Shown: one piece after another, positions 47,014 to 56,002 of the stretch
Layout of the letters: every line of letters begins with the position of its first letter
Position numbering within the stretch: the first letter of the stretch is position 1
Assembly (NCBI GenBank): GCA_002490665.1
Contig: DKUL01000056.1
Coordinates: forward strand, 30,305-94,304
Length of the DNA stretch: 64,000 bases
DNA from: Lachnospiraceae bacterium UBA7205
GTDB lineage: Bacteria > Bacillota > Clostridia > Lachnospirales > Lachnospiraceae
Direction: 5' to 3'
Position numbers and translations under genes: made by a program
The notes under the pieces: model-generated
The model's database searches: none
The model's input: only the letters and a program-made list of their open reading frames with translations
What the model was told of the DNA's origin: nothing

Positions 47014-47039
47014 AGGTCACATATTTGTGACCTTTTTTT
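47014..47039 (+). terminator. Terminator or attenuator after rpmH
   Basis: An 8-bp stem AGGTCACA/TGTGACCT with a 4-base loop and seven T. It would keep rnpA expression far below rpmH. Confidence 0.75.
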
Positions 47040-47210
47040 CTATGCACAGCCCCATGCACAATGCGTATCATGCACGCATGGGGAAAGGCTTTTTCCCTGT
47101 TCGATTGTACAGCCCTGAATGGCAGAGAAAAGTGTGAAAAACAAGTTTTAGCACAGCAAGTTTGTGCCTGTGCCCGAATTTGCATACTTTGGCAAGAATG
47201 GGGGATTTAT

Positions 47211-47567
47211 ATGAAATTTTCGGAATCATTAAAGAGCAACAGAGATTTTAAGAATGTTTACAGCAGACGGAAAAGTTTTGCGAATAAGTATATTGTGATG
47301 TATGTATTGGAAAATGGATTAGATAAAAACAGACTTGGGATTTCAGTTAGCAAAAAGGTTGGAAACAGTGTTATAAGACATCGTATTACCAGACTGGTAA
47401 GGGAAAGCTACAGACTGCATGAGGACATGTTTTGCTGTGGACTGGACATAGTGGTTGTCGCAAGAACCAGTGCAAGGGACGCGAGATACGCAGAGATAGA
47501 AAGTGCACTGCTTCATGTATCAAGGCTTCACAAAATATTGGATGGCGGACAAGGTGATGTTATATGA
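47211..47567 (+). CDS. rnpA: Ribonuclease P protein component
   Basis: 118 residues from ATG 47211 (GGGGGA ahead); an extended frame back to 47061 is not conserved in kind. Motifs LKSNRDFKNVYSRRKSF, the central cleft and the RNR-like NSVIRHRITRLVRESYR helix are clear. It binds the RNase P RNA and helps mature tRNA 5' ends. It ends ATATGA, overlapping the yidD start by four bases. Confidence 0.96.
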   Translation: MKFSESLKSNRDFKNVYSRRKSFANKYIVMYVLENGLDKNRLGISVSKKVGNSVIRHRITRLVRESYRLHEDMFCCGLDIVVVARTSARDARYAEIESALLHVSRLHKILDGGQGDVI

Positions 47568-47839
47568 AAAAATTCTTTATCTTTATGATTCGGTTTTACA
47601 GGTCATACTTATCACCGTTAAAGTCCACGAAGTGCCCGTATTTTCCGTCGTGCTCCCAATATGGACTCGAAGCGGTAGAACAGTATGGCGCTGTAAAGGG
47701 CGGATTACTTTGTATGTGGAGAATACTCCGGTGCAATCCTTTTTCAAAGGGAGGGTATGACCCCGTTCCTTCTATTAATAATTACAGGAATTATAATAAT
47801 AAGGAAAAAAAGAGAATAAAAACTTTTTATAAGTTTTAA
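47564..47839 (+). CDS. yidD: Membrane protein insertion efficiency factor YidD
   Basis: 91 residues: an amphipathic N-terminus (FFIFMIRFYRSYLSPLK) and three conserved cysteines in CPYFPSCSQYG and RCNPFSKGGYDPVP, the family signature. It assists YidC-dependent insertion at the membrane. The overlapping start with rnpA implies coupled translation, and yidC follows after 15 bases. Confidence 0.95.
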   Translation: MKKFFIFMIRFYRSYLSPLKSTKCPYFPSCSQYGLEAVEQYGAVKGGLLCMWRILRCNPFSKGGYDPVPSINNYRNYNNKEKKRIKTFYKF

Positions 47840-47854
47840 TGTAGGAGGAGTGAG

Positions 47855-49186
47855 ATGGATTTGATGCTGTTAACGCAGAATTCAACTCCGATATTTAAGT
47901 ATATTGTCCAGCTTTTGGGCTTGATTATGAATTGCATTTTCGAGTTTCTTAATTTGATTGGCATTCCAAATATCGGTTTATCTATTATTTTATTTACAAT
48001 TGTAATTTATTTACTCTTGATGCCGCTTACGATTAAGCAGCAGAAATTCTCCAAGCTTTCTGCGCGGATGAATCCTGAAATACAGGCTATCCAGGCGAAG
48101 TATAAGGGAAAACAGGATCAGGCATCCATGATGGCGCTGAACCAGGAGACGAAGGCAGTCTATGCGAAATATGGCGTATCCCCGACCGGAAGCTGTCTGC
48201 AGCTTTTGATACAGATGCCGATTCTGCTTGCACTGTATCGCGTCATCTATGCCATGCCGGCTTATGTCACGAAGATTGGCGAGGCTTTTGGCGTGCTGGC
48301 AGACAAGATTATGCAGGCATCCGATGGCGTTGAGACAATCAAGAATATGTCGGCAGCGATGGCATTTACCAAGAACTTTGCGCTCAGTGAGAAAAATGCC
48401 ATTATTGATACCCTGAATAAACTGTCAACTGCCGATATGGCAGATATTTCCGGAAAATTTGGTCTTGCCGACCTTACGTACAATGGGCATCTTATATTGA
48501 CAAACGGGGCTGAAAAGGGTCTGATTGATACCTACAATAACTTTCTTGGACTGAATATCGGAAATTCCCCTATGGATACGATAAAAACTGCCATGGCGGC
48601 GGGTAATATGCTCCTTGTTGTCGGAGCGGTTTCCATTCCGGTGCTTGCTGCTGTGACTCAGTGGATTAATTATAAGCTCATGCCGCAGGCTGCCACTTCT
48701 GATGACAAGGATAAGAAAAAACAGCCCACAAGCGATACGGCTGAGGCAATGCAGCAGTCCATGAAGACAATGAATACGGTGATGCCGATTATGTCAGCAT
48801 GGTTCTGTCTCACACTTCCTGCAGGTATGGGTCTGTACTGGGTTATCGGTGCAGTTGTGCGGAGTATTCAGCAGGTGGCAATCAACAAGCACATTGACAG
48901 TATGGACGTGGATGCGGAAATTGCAAAAAATGTAGAGAAATATAAGGAAAAGTTAAAAAAGCAGGGTATTGACCCGGCAAAGCTCCAGGCAGCGGCAAGG
49001 ACAAACACGAAAAATATATCTTCCAAGACTTCTTACCAGAATACTTCAGCAAAGAAGCCTGCCAGGACAGATGAGGAGAAAGCGGAGGATATCAGGAAGT
49101 CAACGGAATATTATAATAAAAATGCGAAGCCTGGAAGTCTTGCGTCAAAAGCAAACATGGTAAAACAGTATAATGAAAGAAAATAA
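47855..49186 (+). CDS. yidC: Membrane protein insertase YidC (SpoIIIJ/OxaI type)
   Basis: 443 residues. Five membrane helices of the OxaI fold: an N-terminal segment, SIILFTIVIYLLLMPLTIKQ, a CLQLLIQMPILLALYRVIYA region, and two near the C-terminus (MLLVVGAVSIPVLAAV and FCLTLPAGMGLYWVIGAVV). There is a larger insert between helices (about 145-235) than in Bacillus. The tail is basic with a Lys-rich end. No lipobox is seen. It inserts and folds membrane proteins with or without Sec. Confidence 0.95.
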   Translation: MDLMLLTQNSTPIFKYIVQLLGLIMNCIFEFLNLIGIPNIGLSIILFTIVIYLLLMPLTIKQQKFSKLSARMNPEIQAIQAKYKGKQDQASMMALNQETKAVYAKYGVSPTGSCLQLLIQMPILLALYRVIYAMPAYVTKIGEAFGVLADKIMQASDGVETIKNMSAAMAFTKNFALSEKNAIIDTLNKLSTADMADISGKFGLADLTYNGHLILTNGAEKGLIDTYNNFLGLNIGNSPMDTIKTAMAAGNMLLVVGAVSIPVLAAVTQWINYKLMPQAATSDDKDKKKQPTSDTAEAMQQSMKTMNTVMPIMSAWFCLTLPAGMGLYWVIGAVVRSIQQVAINKHIDSMDVDAEIAKNVEKYKEKLKKQGIDPAKLQAAARTNTKNISSKTSYQNTSAKKPARTDEEKAEDIRKSTEYYNKNAKPGSLASKANMVKQYNERK

Positions 49187-49195
49187 CGATGGGAA

Positions 49196-50074
49196 ATGGG
49201 GGAAATGGAAATGGATTATATAGAGTTTAAAGGCAAGACGAAAAATGACGCCATTACTGAGGCGTGCAGACATTTTTCGATACCGAGTGACAAGCTTGAC
49301 TATGAAGTGCTTGATGAGGGAAAGGCAGGCATCCTCGGAATCGGCGCCAAGCCCGCAGTGATAAGGGCAAGGGTGAAAGAGGAAAGTAAGGAGGAAGCCA
49401 TTGAGCCCGTAAAGCTTTCCGAGACACCGATTATTGCCAGTGTCAAGGGTGCTGCGGCAGATATGGAAGATGTGGATGTGGAAGCCGTATCCAAAAAGTT
49501 TTTGTCAGATGTGTTTGCAGCAATGGGAATTGCCGTGGAAATTTCCGCAAAGTATAATGACTCCCTGCGCTCCCTTGAGGTGGAACTCAGTGGTGATGAG
49601 ATGGGTGTCCTGATTGGAAAAAGAGGACAGACGCTTGATTCCCTTCAGTATTTGATTTCACTTGTGATTAACAAAGGCACGACCGAGTATATAAAAGTAA
49701 AGGTTGATACTGAAAATTACAGGCAGAGACGCAAGGAGACGCTTGAGAATCTTGCAAAGAATATTTCCTATAAGGTAAAGCGGACAAGAAGACCGGTATC
49801 GCTGGAGCCAATGAATCCATATGAGAGAAGGATTATCCATTCAGCACTGCAAAATGACAGGTATGTCACAACACACAGTGAAGGTGACGAACCATTCCGC
49901 CGTGTTGTCGTGACGCCGAAACGGGATAGCGGTTATGGTGATAACAGGGGGTACCGTGGTAACAGGGGTTACAATGGCAACAGGAGTTATAACAGGGATT
50001 ACAACAGAGACAGAAATAAACACTACAATCGTGACAATGCAGAAAATACAACGGAAGCAGTTGAACAGGACTAA
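49196..50074 (+). CDS. jag: RNA-binding protein Jag/KhpB (Jag-N, KH, R3H)
   Basis: About 292 residues: Jag_N (YIEFKGKTKNDAITEAC, ending GILGIGAKPAV), a KH domain with IGKRGQTLDSLQYL near 138-152, and R3H with MNPYERRIIHSAL. In-frame ATGs at 49205 and 49211 are possible; 49211 sits best against GGGGGA. The last 60 residues are an Arg/Asn/Tyr/Gly-rich low-complexity tail (NRGYRGNRGYNG, YNRDYNRD), longer than in Bacillus and probably RNA binding. Partner of KhpA in RNA metabolism and cell division control. Confidence 0.92.
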   Translation: MGEMEMDYIEFKGKTKNDAITEACRHFSIPSDKLDYEVLDEGKAGILGIGAKPAVIRARVKEESKEEAIEPVKLSETPIIASVKGAAADMEDVDVEAVSKKFLSDVFAAMGIAVEISAKYNDSLRSLEVELSGDEMGVLIGKRGQTLDSLQYLISLVINKGTTEYIKVKVDTENYRQRRKETLENLAKNISYKVKRTRRPVSLEPMNPYERRIIHSALQNDRYVTTHSEGDEPFRRVVVTPKRDSGYGDNRGYRGNRGYNGNRSYNRDYNRDRNKHYNRDNAENTTEAVEQD

Positions 50075-50090
50075 TCGGTTATGATAGAAT

Positions 50091-50117
50091 GAACCTTGAA
50101 GTATCAAGGTTCATTTT
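50091..50117 (+). terminator. Hairpin between jag and mnmE
   Basis: A 9-bp stem GAACCTTGA/TCAAGGTTC followed by ATTTTC; a weak terminator or processing signal. Confidence 0.55.
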
Positions 50118-50156
50118 CATGTACATTATATTCACGAAAATCGGAGGAATTGATGA

Positions 50157-51557
50157 ATGAAGTCAGATACCATTGCGGCGATTGCCACGGCAGTCAGTGA
50201 TTCGGGAATCGGTATTATCAGGATTAGCGGGGAAAATGCAATAGAGGTGGCAGACAGGGTATACCGTTCCAAGAATAATAATAAGAGACTTTTAAATGTG
50301 AAAAGCCATACGATTCATTATGGATTTATATATGATGGCGATGTCATGGTGGATGAAGTGATGGTTGCCGTGATGAAAGAGCCGAATACGTACACAAGGG
50401 AAAATACTGTGGAGATTGACTGTCACGGCGGTATTCTTGTCATGCGTAAGATATTGGATGCTGTCCTGAAAAATGGATGCAGGCTTGCGGAGCCGGGAGA
50501 ATTTACCAGGCGGGCATTTCTGAATGGCAGAATTGATTTGTCCAGGGCGGAAGCTGTCATGGATGTGATTCATTCCAAAAATGAGTTTGCACTAAGGTCT
50601 TCCATGAGACAGCTAAAAGGTTCGGTGTCGGACAAGGTTCATTCCCTTCGCAAGGAGATTTTGCATGAAATTGCTTTTATTGAGTCTGCACTGGACGATC
50701 CGGAACATATCAGCCTTGAGGGATATGCCGAAAAGCTAGGGGAAAAGGCAGCCAGAATTTATGGTGATATCAAAAAACTGGTCGACAGCGCGGATAATGG
50801 GAAAATGTTAAAGGATGGAATCAACACAGTCATTGTCGGAAAACCAAACGCGGGAAAATCCTCCCTGCTCAATATCCTTGTCGGGGAAGAAAAAGCGATT
50901 GTTACCAGCTATGCCGGGACAACAAGGGATGTGCTGGAGGAGTCCATAAAGCTGCATGGTATCGGGCTTAATATGATTGATACTGCCGGAATCCGTGATA
51001 CGGATGACGTTGTTGAGAAAATTGGTGTTGAGAAGGCAAGGAAATACGCAGGTGATGCGGATTTGATTTTATATGTTGTTGACGCTTCCTGCCAGCTGGA
51101 TGAGAATGATGATCAGATTATGCGGCTGATAGCAGGAAAGAAAGTGATTGTTCTATTAAATAAGACGGACTTGGAACAGGTTGTCAGCGAGGCGGACATT
51201 GTTAAAAAAATGACAGATGTGTCATTTGATGGCGGTGTTGTCCGTGTCATCAAAACTTCCACAAAGGAAAATACAGGAATGGATGTGTTTGAAGACACAA
51301 TAAAGGAAATGTTTTTTCATGGTGAAATAGCGGTCAATGATGAAATTTATATTACGAACCAGAGACATAAGGAAGCGCTTGCAGAGGCGGGGGAAAGTAT
51401 GCGGATGGTATTGAACAGTCTTGCAGACCATATGCCGGAGGATTTTTATTCGATAGACCTGATGAGTGCGTATGCCGCACTTGGAAAAATAATTGGTGAG
51501 GAAGTGGACGATGACCTTGTAAATGAAATTTTTGCAAAGTTTTGTATGGGAAAATAA
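50157..51557 (+). CDS. mnmE: tRNA modification GTPase MnmE
   Basis: 466 residues: an N-terminal tetrahydrofolate-binding domain (DTIAAIATAVSDSGIGIIR), a helical domain, an inserted G domain (GKPNAGKSS, DTAGIRDT, NKTD) and the C-terminal F-C-M-G-K variant of the conserved FC(I/L/V)GK. With MnmG it adds the carboxymethylaminomethyl group to wobble U34. GGAGG precedes ATG 50157. mnmG follows after 38 bases. Confidence 0.96.
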   Translation: MKSDTIAAIATAVSDSGIGIIRISGENAIEVADRVYRSKNNNKRLLNVKSHTIHYGFIYDGDVMVDEVMVAVMKEPNTYTRENTVEIDCHGGILVMRKILDAVLKNGCRLAEPGEFTRRAFLNGRIDLSRAEAVMDVIHSKNEFALRSSMRQLKGSVSDKVHSLRKEILHEIAFIESALDDPEHISLEGYAEKLGEKAARIYGDIKKLVDSADNGKMLKDGINTVIVGKPNAGKSSLLNILVGEEKAIVTSYAGTTRDVLEESIKLHGIGLNMIDTAGIRDTDDVVEKIGVEKARKYAGDADLILYVVDASCQLDENDDQIMRLIAGKKVIVLLNKTDLEQVVSEADIVKKMTDVSFDGGVVRVIKTSTKENTGMDVFEDTIKEMFFHGEIAVNDEIYITNQRHKEALAEAGESMRMVLNSLADHMPEDFYSIDLMSAYAALGKIIGEEVDDDLVNEIFAKFCMGK

Positions 51558-51595
51558 AATTTTCTAATGTTGTTATGATGGGAGAGGTGTGAAAG

Positions 51596-53503
51596 ATGCC
51601 GGAGATTCGGGAAAAAGTAGATGTGTGTGTAGTTGGGGCCGGTCATGCGGGCTGTGAGGCGGCGCTTGCCTGTGCACGGATGGGATTGGAGACTGTCATA
51701 TTTACGGTAAGTGTCGACAGTATTGCACTGATGCCTTGCAATCCCAATATTGGCGGTTCCTCAAAGGGACATCTTGTGCGGGAGCTGGATGCGCTTGGCG
51801 GTGAGATGGGAAAGGTGATTGACAAGACCTTTATCCAGTCAAAAATGCTCAATGTCTCAAAAGGTCCCGCAGTCCACTCGCTGCGCGCGCAGGCCGACAA
51901 AGCGGAGTATTCCAGAGCCATGCGAAAGGTGCTGGAAAACCAGGAGCATCTGACAATCAAACAGGCGGAAGTTGTCAGTCTTCTGGCAGAAGAGTCTGCG
52001 GACACAAATGCACTTTATACGAAAAAAATTTTGGGGGTCAAAACGTTTACCGGGGCGGTTTACGAGGCAAAAGCTGTCATACTCTGTACCGGAACGTATT
52101 TAAAAGCACGGTGTCTGTGTGGTGAGGCAATTACACATACAGGACCGAATGGTTTGCAGGCTGCAAATTTTCTGACTGATAGTCTGCAGTCGCTTGGGAT
52201 AGAAATGCGGCGTTTTAAGACAGGTACTCCTGCGCGGATGGACAGACGTTCGCTTGATTTTTCGAAGATGGAGGAGCAGTTTGGCGATGAAAAAATTGTT
52301 CCGTTTTCTTTTTCCACAAATCCGGAGGATGTGCAGATTGAGCAGGCTTCCTGCTGGCTTACCTATACAAATGAAGAGACACACAATATCATTCGTGCCA
52401 ATCTTGACCGTTCGCCGATTTATGCCGGTGTGATTGAGGGAACCGGACCAAGATACTGTCCTTCCATTGAGGACAAGGTTGTCAAATTTGCTGAGAAGGA
52501 GCGGCATCAGGTGTTTATTGAACCGGAGGGACTTCACACAAATGAAATGTATGTCGGCGGGATGAGTTCGTCCCTTCCGGAGGATGTCCAGCTTGCCATG
52601 TACAGGACTGTACCAGGTCTGGAGCACTGTAAAATTGTGCGGAATGCCTATGCCATCGAGTATGACTGTATGAATCCCGACCAGCTTTATCCTACTTTGG
52701 AATTCAAAAAAATACAGGGACTCTTTAGTGCGGGTCAGTTTAATGGAAGCAGTGGTTATGAAGAGGCGGCTGCACAGGGGCTGATTGCCGGAATGAATGC
52801 GGCGCTTTTTATCAAGGGAAAGGAGCAGATTGTGCTTGACCGTTCCCAGGCATATATCGGTGTCCTGATTGACGACCTTGTCACAAAGGAAAATTTTGAA
52901 CCGTACCGTATGATGACTTCCCGTGCGGAATACCGTCTTTTGCTGCGTCAGGACAATGCAGATTTGCGGCTTCGGAAAATCGGTTATGAGGCAGGGCTTG
53001 TCACAGAGGAACAGTATGAGGCTGTGTGCAGGAAGGAACAATTGATTGCACGGGAAATTGAGCGGCTGCAAGGCATAAAAGTGGGTGCAAATGCGGAAAT
53101 CCAGAAATTTTTGGAGGCTCAGGGAAGTACCGGATTAAAGACAGCGGCATCATTGGCTGAACTTGTCAGCAGACCCGAGCTTTCTTATGAAGCAATTGCC
53201 GGTATTGATAAGGACAGGCCGAAACTGCCGGATGATGTAGTGGAACAGATTAATATTAACATTAAGTATGATGGCTATATGAAACGCCAGTTAAAACAGG
53301 TCGAGCAATTTAAGAAAATTGAAAAAAAGAAAATTCCTGTCGAAATTGATTATGATGATATCAAAAATCTGCGGCTTGAGGCAAGACAAAAATTAAAGAA
53401 ATTAAAACCGCTGTCTGTAGGGCAGGCGTCCCGCATCAGTGGTGTGTCTCCTGCGGATATTTCTGTTCTGCTGGTCTATATTGAAAGTATGCGTAATAGG
53501 TAA
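51596..53503 (+). CDS. mnmG: tRNA uridine-5-carboxymethylaminomethyl modification enzyme MnmG
   Basis: 635 residues, FAD-binding GAGHAGCEAALACARMG at the N-terminus, then the GidA signatures (GPRYCPSIEDK, GQFNGSSGYEEAAAQG) and the C-terminal helical MnmE-binding domain. It is the redox partner of MnmE in wobble-uridine modification. Full length for the family. The spacing to rsmG is 98 bases of AT-rich DNA. Confidence 0.97.
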   Translation: MPEIREKVDVCVVGAGHAGCEAALACARMGLETVIFTVSVDSIALMPCNPNIGGSSKGHLVRELDALGGEMGKVIDKTFIQSKMLNVSKGPAVHSLRAQADKAEYSRAMRKVLENQEHLTIKQAEVVSLLAEESADTNALYTKKILGVKTFTGAVYEAKAVILCTGTYLKARCLCGEAITHTGPNGLQAANFLTDSLQSLGIEMRRFKTGTPARMDRRSLDFSKMEEQFGDEKIVPFSFSTNPEDVQIEQASCWLTYTNEETHNIIRANLDRSPIYAGVIEGTGPRYCPSIEDKVVKFAEKERHQVFIEPEGLHTNEMYVGGMSSSLPEDVQLAMYRTVPGLEHCKIVRNAYAIEYDCMNPDQLYPTLEFKKIQGLFSAGQFNGSSGYEEAAAQGLIAGMNAALFIKGKEQIVLDRSQAYIGVLIDDLVTKENFEPYRMMTSRAEYRLLLRQDNADLRLRKIGYEAGLVTEEQYEAVCRKEQLIAREIERLQGIKVGANAEIQKFLEAQGSTGLKTAASLAELVSRPELSYEAIAGIDKDRPKLPDDVVEQININIKYDGYMKRQLKQVEQFKKIEKKKIPVEIDYDDIKNLRLEARQKLKKLKPLSVGQASRISGVSPADISVLLVYIESMRNR

Positions 53504-53601
53504 TAATATTTATATTATTACAAGTAATATTAAATGTATTACATAAAAATATCAAAGCACGGCATTTTTCATAATGATTTAAGATTCCGAAGAGCGGAAT
53601 T

Positions 53602-54339
53602 ATGGAGGTTAGTTTGGGTATGCATGATTTTACTATATTTCAAGGCGCATTGGACGAGCTGGGAATAGCGCTTGAACCGAGTCAGATGGATCAGTTTATG
53701 AAATATTATGAGCTTCTTGTTGAGTGGAACCATTTCATGAATCTGACTGCTATTACAGAATTTCATGATGTCTGTACCAAGCATTTTATTGACAGTATTT
53801 CTCTGTGTAGGGTTTTGGACTGTTCAAAGGAACAGACACTGATTGATGTCGGGACAGGAGCAGGATTCCCTGGAATTCCATTGAAAATCGTATTTCCAAA
53901 TCTGACTGTTACTTTGATGGATTCGCTGGGAAAACGTGTCAATTTTCTGAATACCGTGATAGATGGGCTTGGACTGGAAAGAATTGAGGCAATACATGGC
54001 AGGGCGGAAGATTTTGCAAAGCCTGACTTGCTTCGTGAAAAATATGATGTCTGTGTGTCGCGTGCAGTTGCAAATCTGGCATCGTTGTCTGAGTATTGTC
54101 TTCCTTATGTGAAAACGAATGGTTTTTTTGTCTCATATAAGTCCGAGAAGGTTTCTGAAGAAATACAGAATGCAAAAAAAGCGATTGCATTGCTCGGTGG
54201 TGAAATCTTTCACCAGGAGGAGTTTATCCTTCCTAATTCTGATATTTACAGAAATTTGCTTGTGATTCAAAAAATAAAAGCAACGCCAAAAAAATATCCG
54301 AGAAAGGCGGGACTCCCGACAAAGGAGCCCTTAAAATAG
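53602..54339 (+). CDS. rsmG: 16S rRNA (guanine-N7) methyltransferase RsmG
   Basis: 245 residues. SAM-binding motif DVGTGAGFPGIPLKI near 75-90 and the conserved NLTAI and VSRAVANL segments. It methylates G527 (E. coli numbering) of 16S rRNA. ATG 53602 or the ATG six codons later may be used; GGAGG precedes the region. It ends one base before the start of a histidine kinase gene. Confidence 0.95.
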   Translation: MEVSLGMHDFTIFQGALDELGIALEPSQMDQFMKYYELLVEWNHFMNLTAITEFHDVCTKHFIDSISLCRVLDCSKEQTLIDVGTGAGFPGIPLKIVFPNLTVTLMDSLGKRVNFLNTVIDGLGLERIEAIHGRAEDFAKPDLLREKYDVCVSRAVANLASLSEYCLPYVKTNGFFVSYKSEKVSEEIQNAKKAIALLGGEIFHQEEFILPNSDIYRNLLVIQKIKATPKKYPRKAGLPTKEPLK

Positions 54340-54340
54340 T

Positions 54341-54991
54341 ATGCGTGGAAAAGACATTTTAAGGCTGCAGGAGATGGAGAGAAGGCGTATTGCTGAGGAT
54401 TTGCACGATACTACAGTTCAGGATATGGTTTATTTGTCACAGCAGCTGGAGCTGGTACTTTATTATATGGATAATGACGTGGCACAGGCAAAACTTGAAG
54501 CGGTCATTGCAAAAAATCAGGTAAAGCGAATGATTGGCGGCATGCGGGAAACAATCTATGATTTGCGTCCAATAGTATTTGATGATATTGGATGGAGTGC
54601 TGCATTCAAACAGTTGCAGGATAAGCTATTGAAGCAGAATCCAGAATTGAATATTGTGTTTGATATTGATGAAATCGATACATCAGATGGGGTAACTGCT
54701 GTTTCGATTTATCGGATAATATGTGAAGGATGTCAGAATATCCTGAAGCATTCAAAAGCACAAAATGCCACGGTTTCGGTAAAGCATTCTGGGAAGTATA
54801 TTAAGATATGTGTTTATGATGATGGTATTGGACTAGAACGTGAACCGGCATATGGTTCGGATTCAAAGGAGCATCATTTCGGATTACAGTTTATGCGTGA
54901 GAGGGCAGAGTCCTTATTGGGAAATATGGATATTTTGTCAGATTCATCTGGTACCATCTTAAATATACAGATACCTGTTTTGGAATTGTAA
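54341..54991 (+). CDS. Soluble histidine kinase of the NarL/DegS type
   Basis: 216 residues: a HisKA_3 dimerisation domain with ERRRIAEDLHDTTVQDMVY (phosphoacceptor His) starting near residue 12, then a GHKL ATPase with the N box ICEGCQNILKHSKA and the G box DDGIGL. There is no membrane helix and no sensor domain, so the signal must come through a partner or the cytoplasm. It begins one base after the rsmG stop. The LuxR-type regulator at 55173-55817 is its probable partner. Confidence 0.85.
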   Translation: MRGKDILRLQEMERRRIAEDLHDTTVQDMVYLSQQLELVLYYMDNDVAQAKLEAVIAKNQVKRMIGGMRETIYDLRPIVFDDIGWSAAFKQLQDKLLKQNPELNIVFDIDEIDTSDGVTAVSIYRIICEGCQNILKHSKAQNATVSVKHSGKYIKICVYDDGIGLEREPAYGSDSKEHHFGLQFMRERAESLLGNMDILSDSSGTILNIQIPVLEL

Positions 54992-55172
54992 TTGTGAAAG
55001 GTCATGGTGTTGTTGAGAATTTTATGTGATGTACACAGCCACAATCTTTAAAAACTGATATGATGTTTTTTTGATGAGAAATATGCTGTTTTGTGGTGGA
55101 TGGCACAATACGCACAGTAGATTTTATTTGTCGTGCGTATAAGAATATTAAGACGAGAGATGGTGTAAATAA

Positions 55173-55817
55173 ATGATTCGTGTAATGATAGTGGATGACC
55201 ATAAAATGGTTCGAGAGGGTCTGTCAAAATTGATTGAGCTGGATGAGGAGATAAAGGTAGTTGCGGAATCCAATGATGGTTCTGATTGCATGTACAAGCT
55301 TCGTGCGGCAAAACCTGACGTTATACTTTTGGACATTAATATGCCTGATATGAATGGTATTGAGACACTAAAGATTTTAAATAAAAGAAAAAATCGTCCA
55401 AAAGTTTTAATGCTTACAGTACATAATGAAATTGAATATCTTACTAAATTAATTGATATGGGTGTTGAGGGATACATATTGAAAGATTCAGGTTCCAGTG
55501 AGTTAGTAAGGGCAATACGGTCAGTTTATTATGGAGAACGATTTATTCAGCCTAGTATGATACCCTTGTTAAATTCTAAGCTGATAGCGAAAGATATTGA
55601 TAAGGAAAAATTGGAGACTTTGTCAAACAGGGAACTTGAAGTTTTGAAGTTGGTATCGGTAGGACATTTTAATAAGGATATTGGAAGAATCCTTTGTATC
55701 AGTGAACGCACTGTCAAAAATCATTTATCAAATATATTTAGAAAAATTGATTGTACGGATAGAACACAGGCGGCTGTATTTTGTATTCGGAATGGGGTAG
55801 TAAGTGTTCATGATTGA
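55173..55817 (+). CDS. NarL/LuxR-type response regulator
   Basis: 214 residues. Receiver domain with VDDHK near 8-12, phosphoacceptor Asp in ILLDINMPDMNG near 54 and the Lys of ILKDSGS; the C-terminal LuxR HTH has LSNRELEVLKLVSVGHFNKD and ISERTVKNHLSNIFRK. It is paired with the soluble kinase 180 bases upstream. Targets unknown. Its transcript ends in a terminator that contains a parS site. Confidence 0.9.
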   Translation: MIRVMIVDDHKMVREGLSKLIELDEEIKVVAESNDGSDCMYKLRAAKPDVILLDINMPDMNGIETLKILNKRKNRPKVLMLTVHNEIEYLTKLIDMGVEGYILKDSGSSELVRAIRSVYYGERFIQPSMIPLLNSKLIAKDIDKEKLETLSNRELEVLKLVSVGHFNKDIGRILCISERTVKNHLSNIFRKIDCTDRTQAAVFCIRNGVVSVHD

Positions 55818-55828
55818 AAAGATATTAA

Positions 55829-55865
55829 AATAGGTAATGTTTCACGTGAAACATTACCTATTTTT
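55829..55865 (+). terminator. Terminator with embedded parS
   Basis: A perfect 34-base palindrome (55829-55862) followed by T residues; its middle 16 bases are a perfect parS. Confidence 0.85.
55838..55853. promoter_or_regulatory. parS site 1 (TGTTTCACGTGAAACA)
   Basis: A perfect match to the Firmicutes parS consensus, the ParB/Spo0J binding and CTP-dependent loading site. It lies about 1.6 kb upstream of parA, near the origin. Confidence 0.93.
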
Positions 55866-55929
55866 GTTGCAAGGGTGCGTAATGCATGTTCCCACACAGC
55901 AAATAGGGAAGATGATTCTTAGATAAACA

Positions 55930-55958
55930 TTGCAAGTAATAGTTTGATATTTTATAAT
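55930..55958 (+). promoter_or_regulatory. Promoter of the phosphoesterase gene
   Basis: TTGCAA (55930-55935), a 17-base spacer, then TATAAT (55953-55958). Confidence 0.6.
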
Positions 55959-56002
55959 TATGTATATAAGTTATGAGTTGCTGGAATCAAAAGGAGTTAT
56001 AT

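Noticed and set aside
47061..47210. 50-codon N-terminal extension of RnpA
   Set aside because: Not part of the family; GGGGGA before ATG 47211 gives the standard length.
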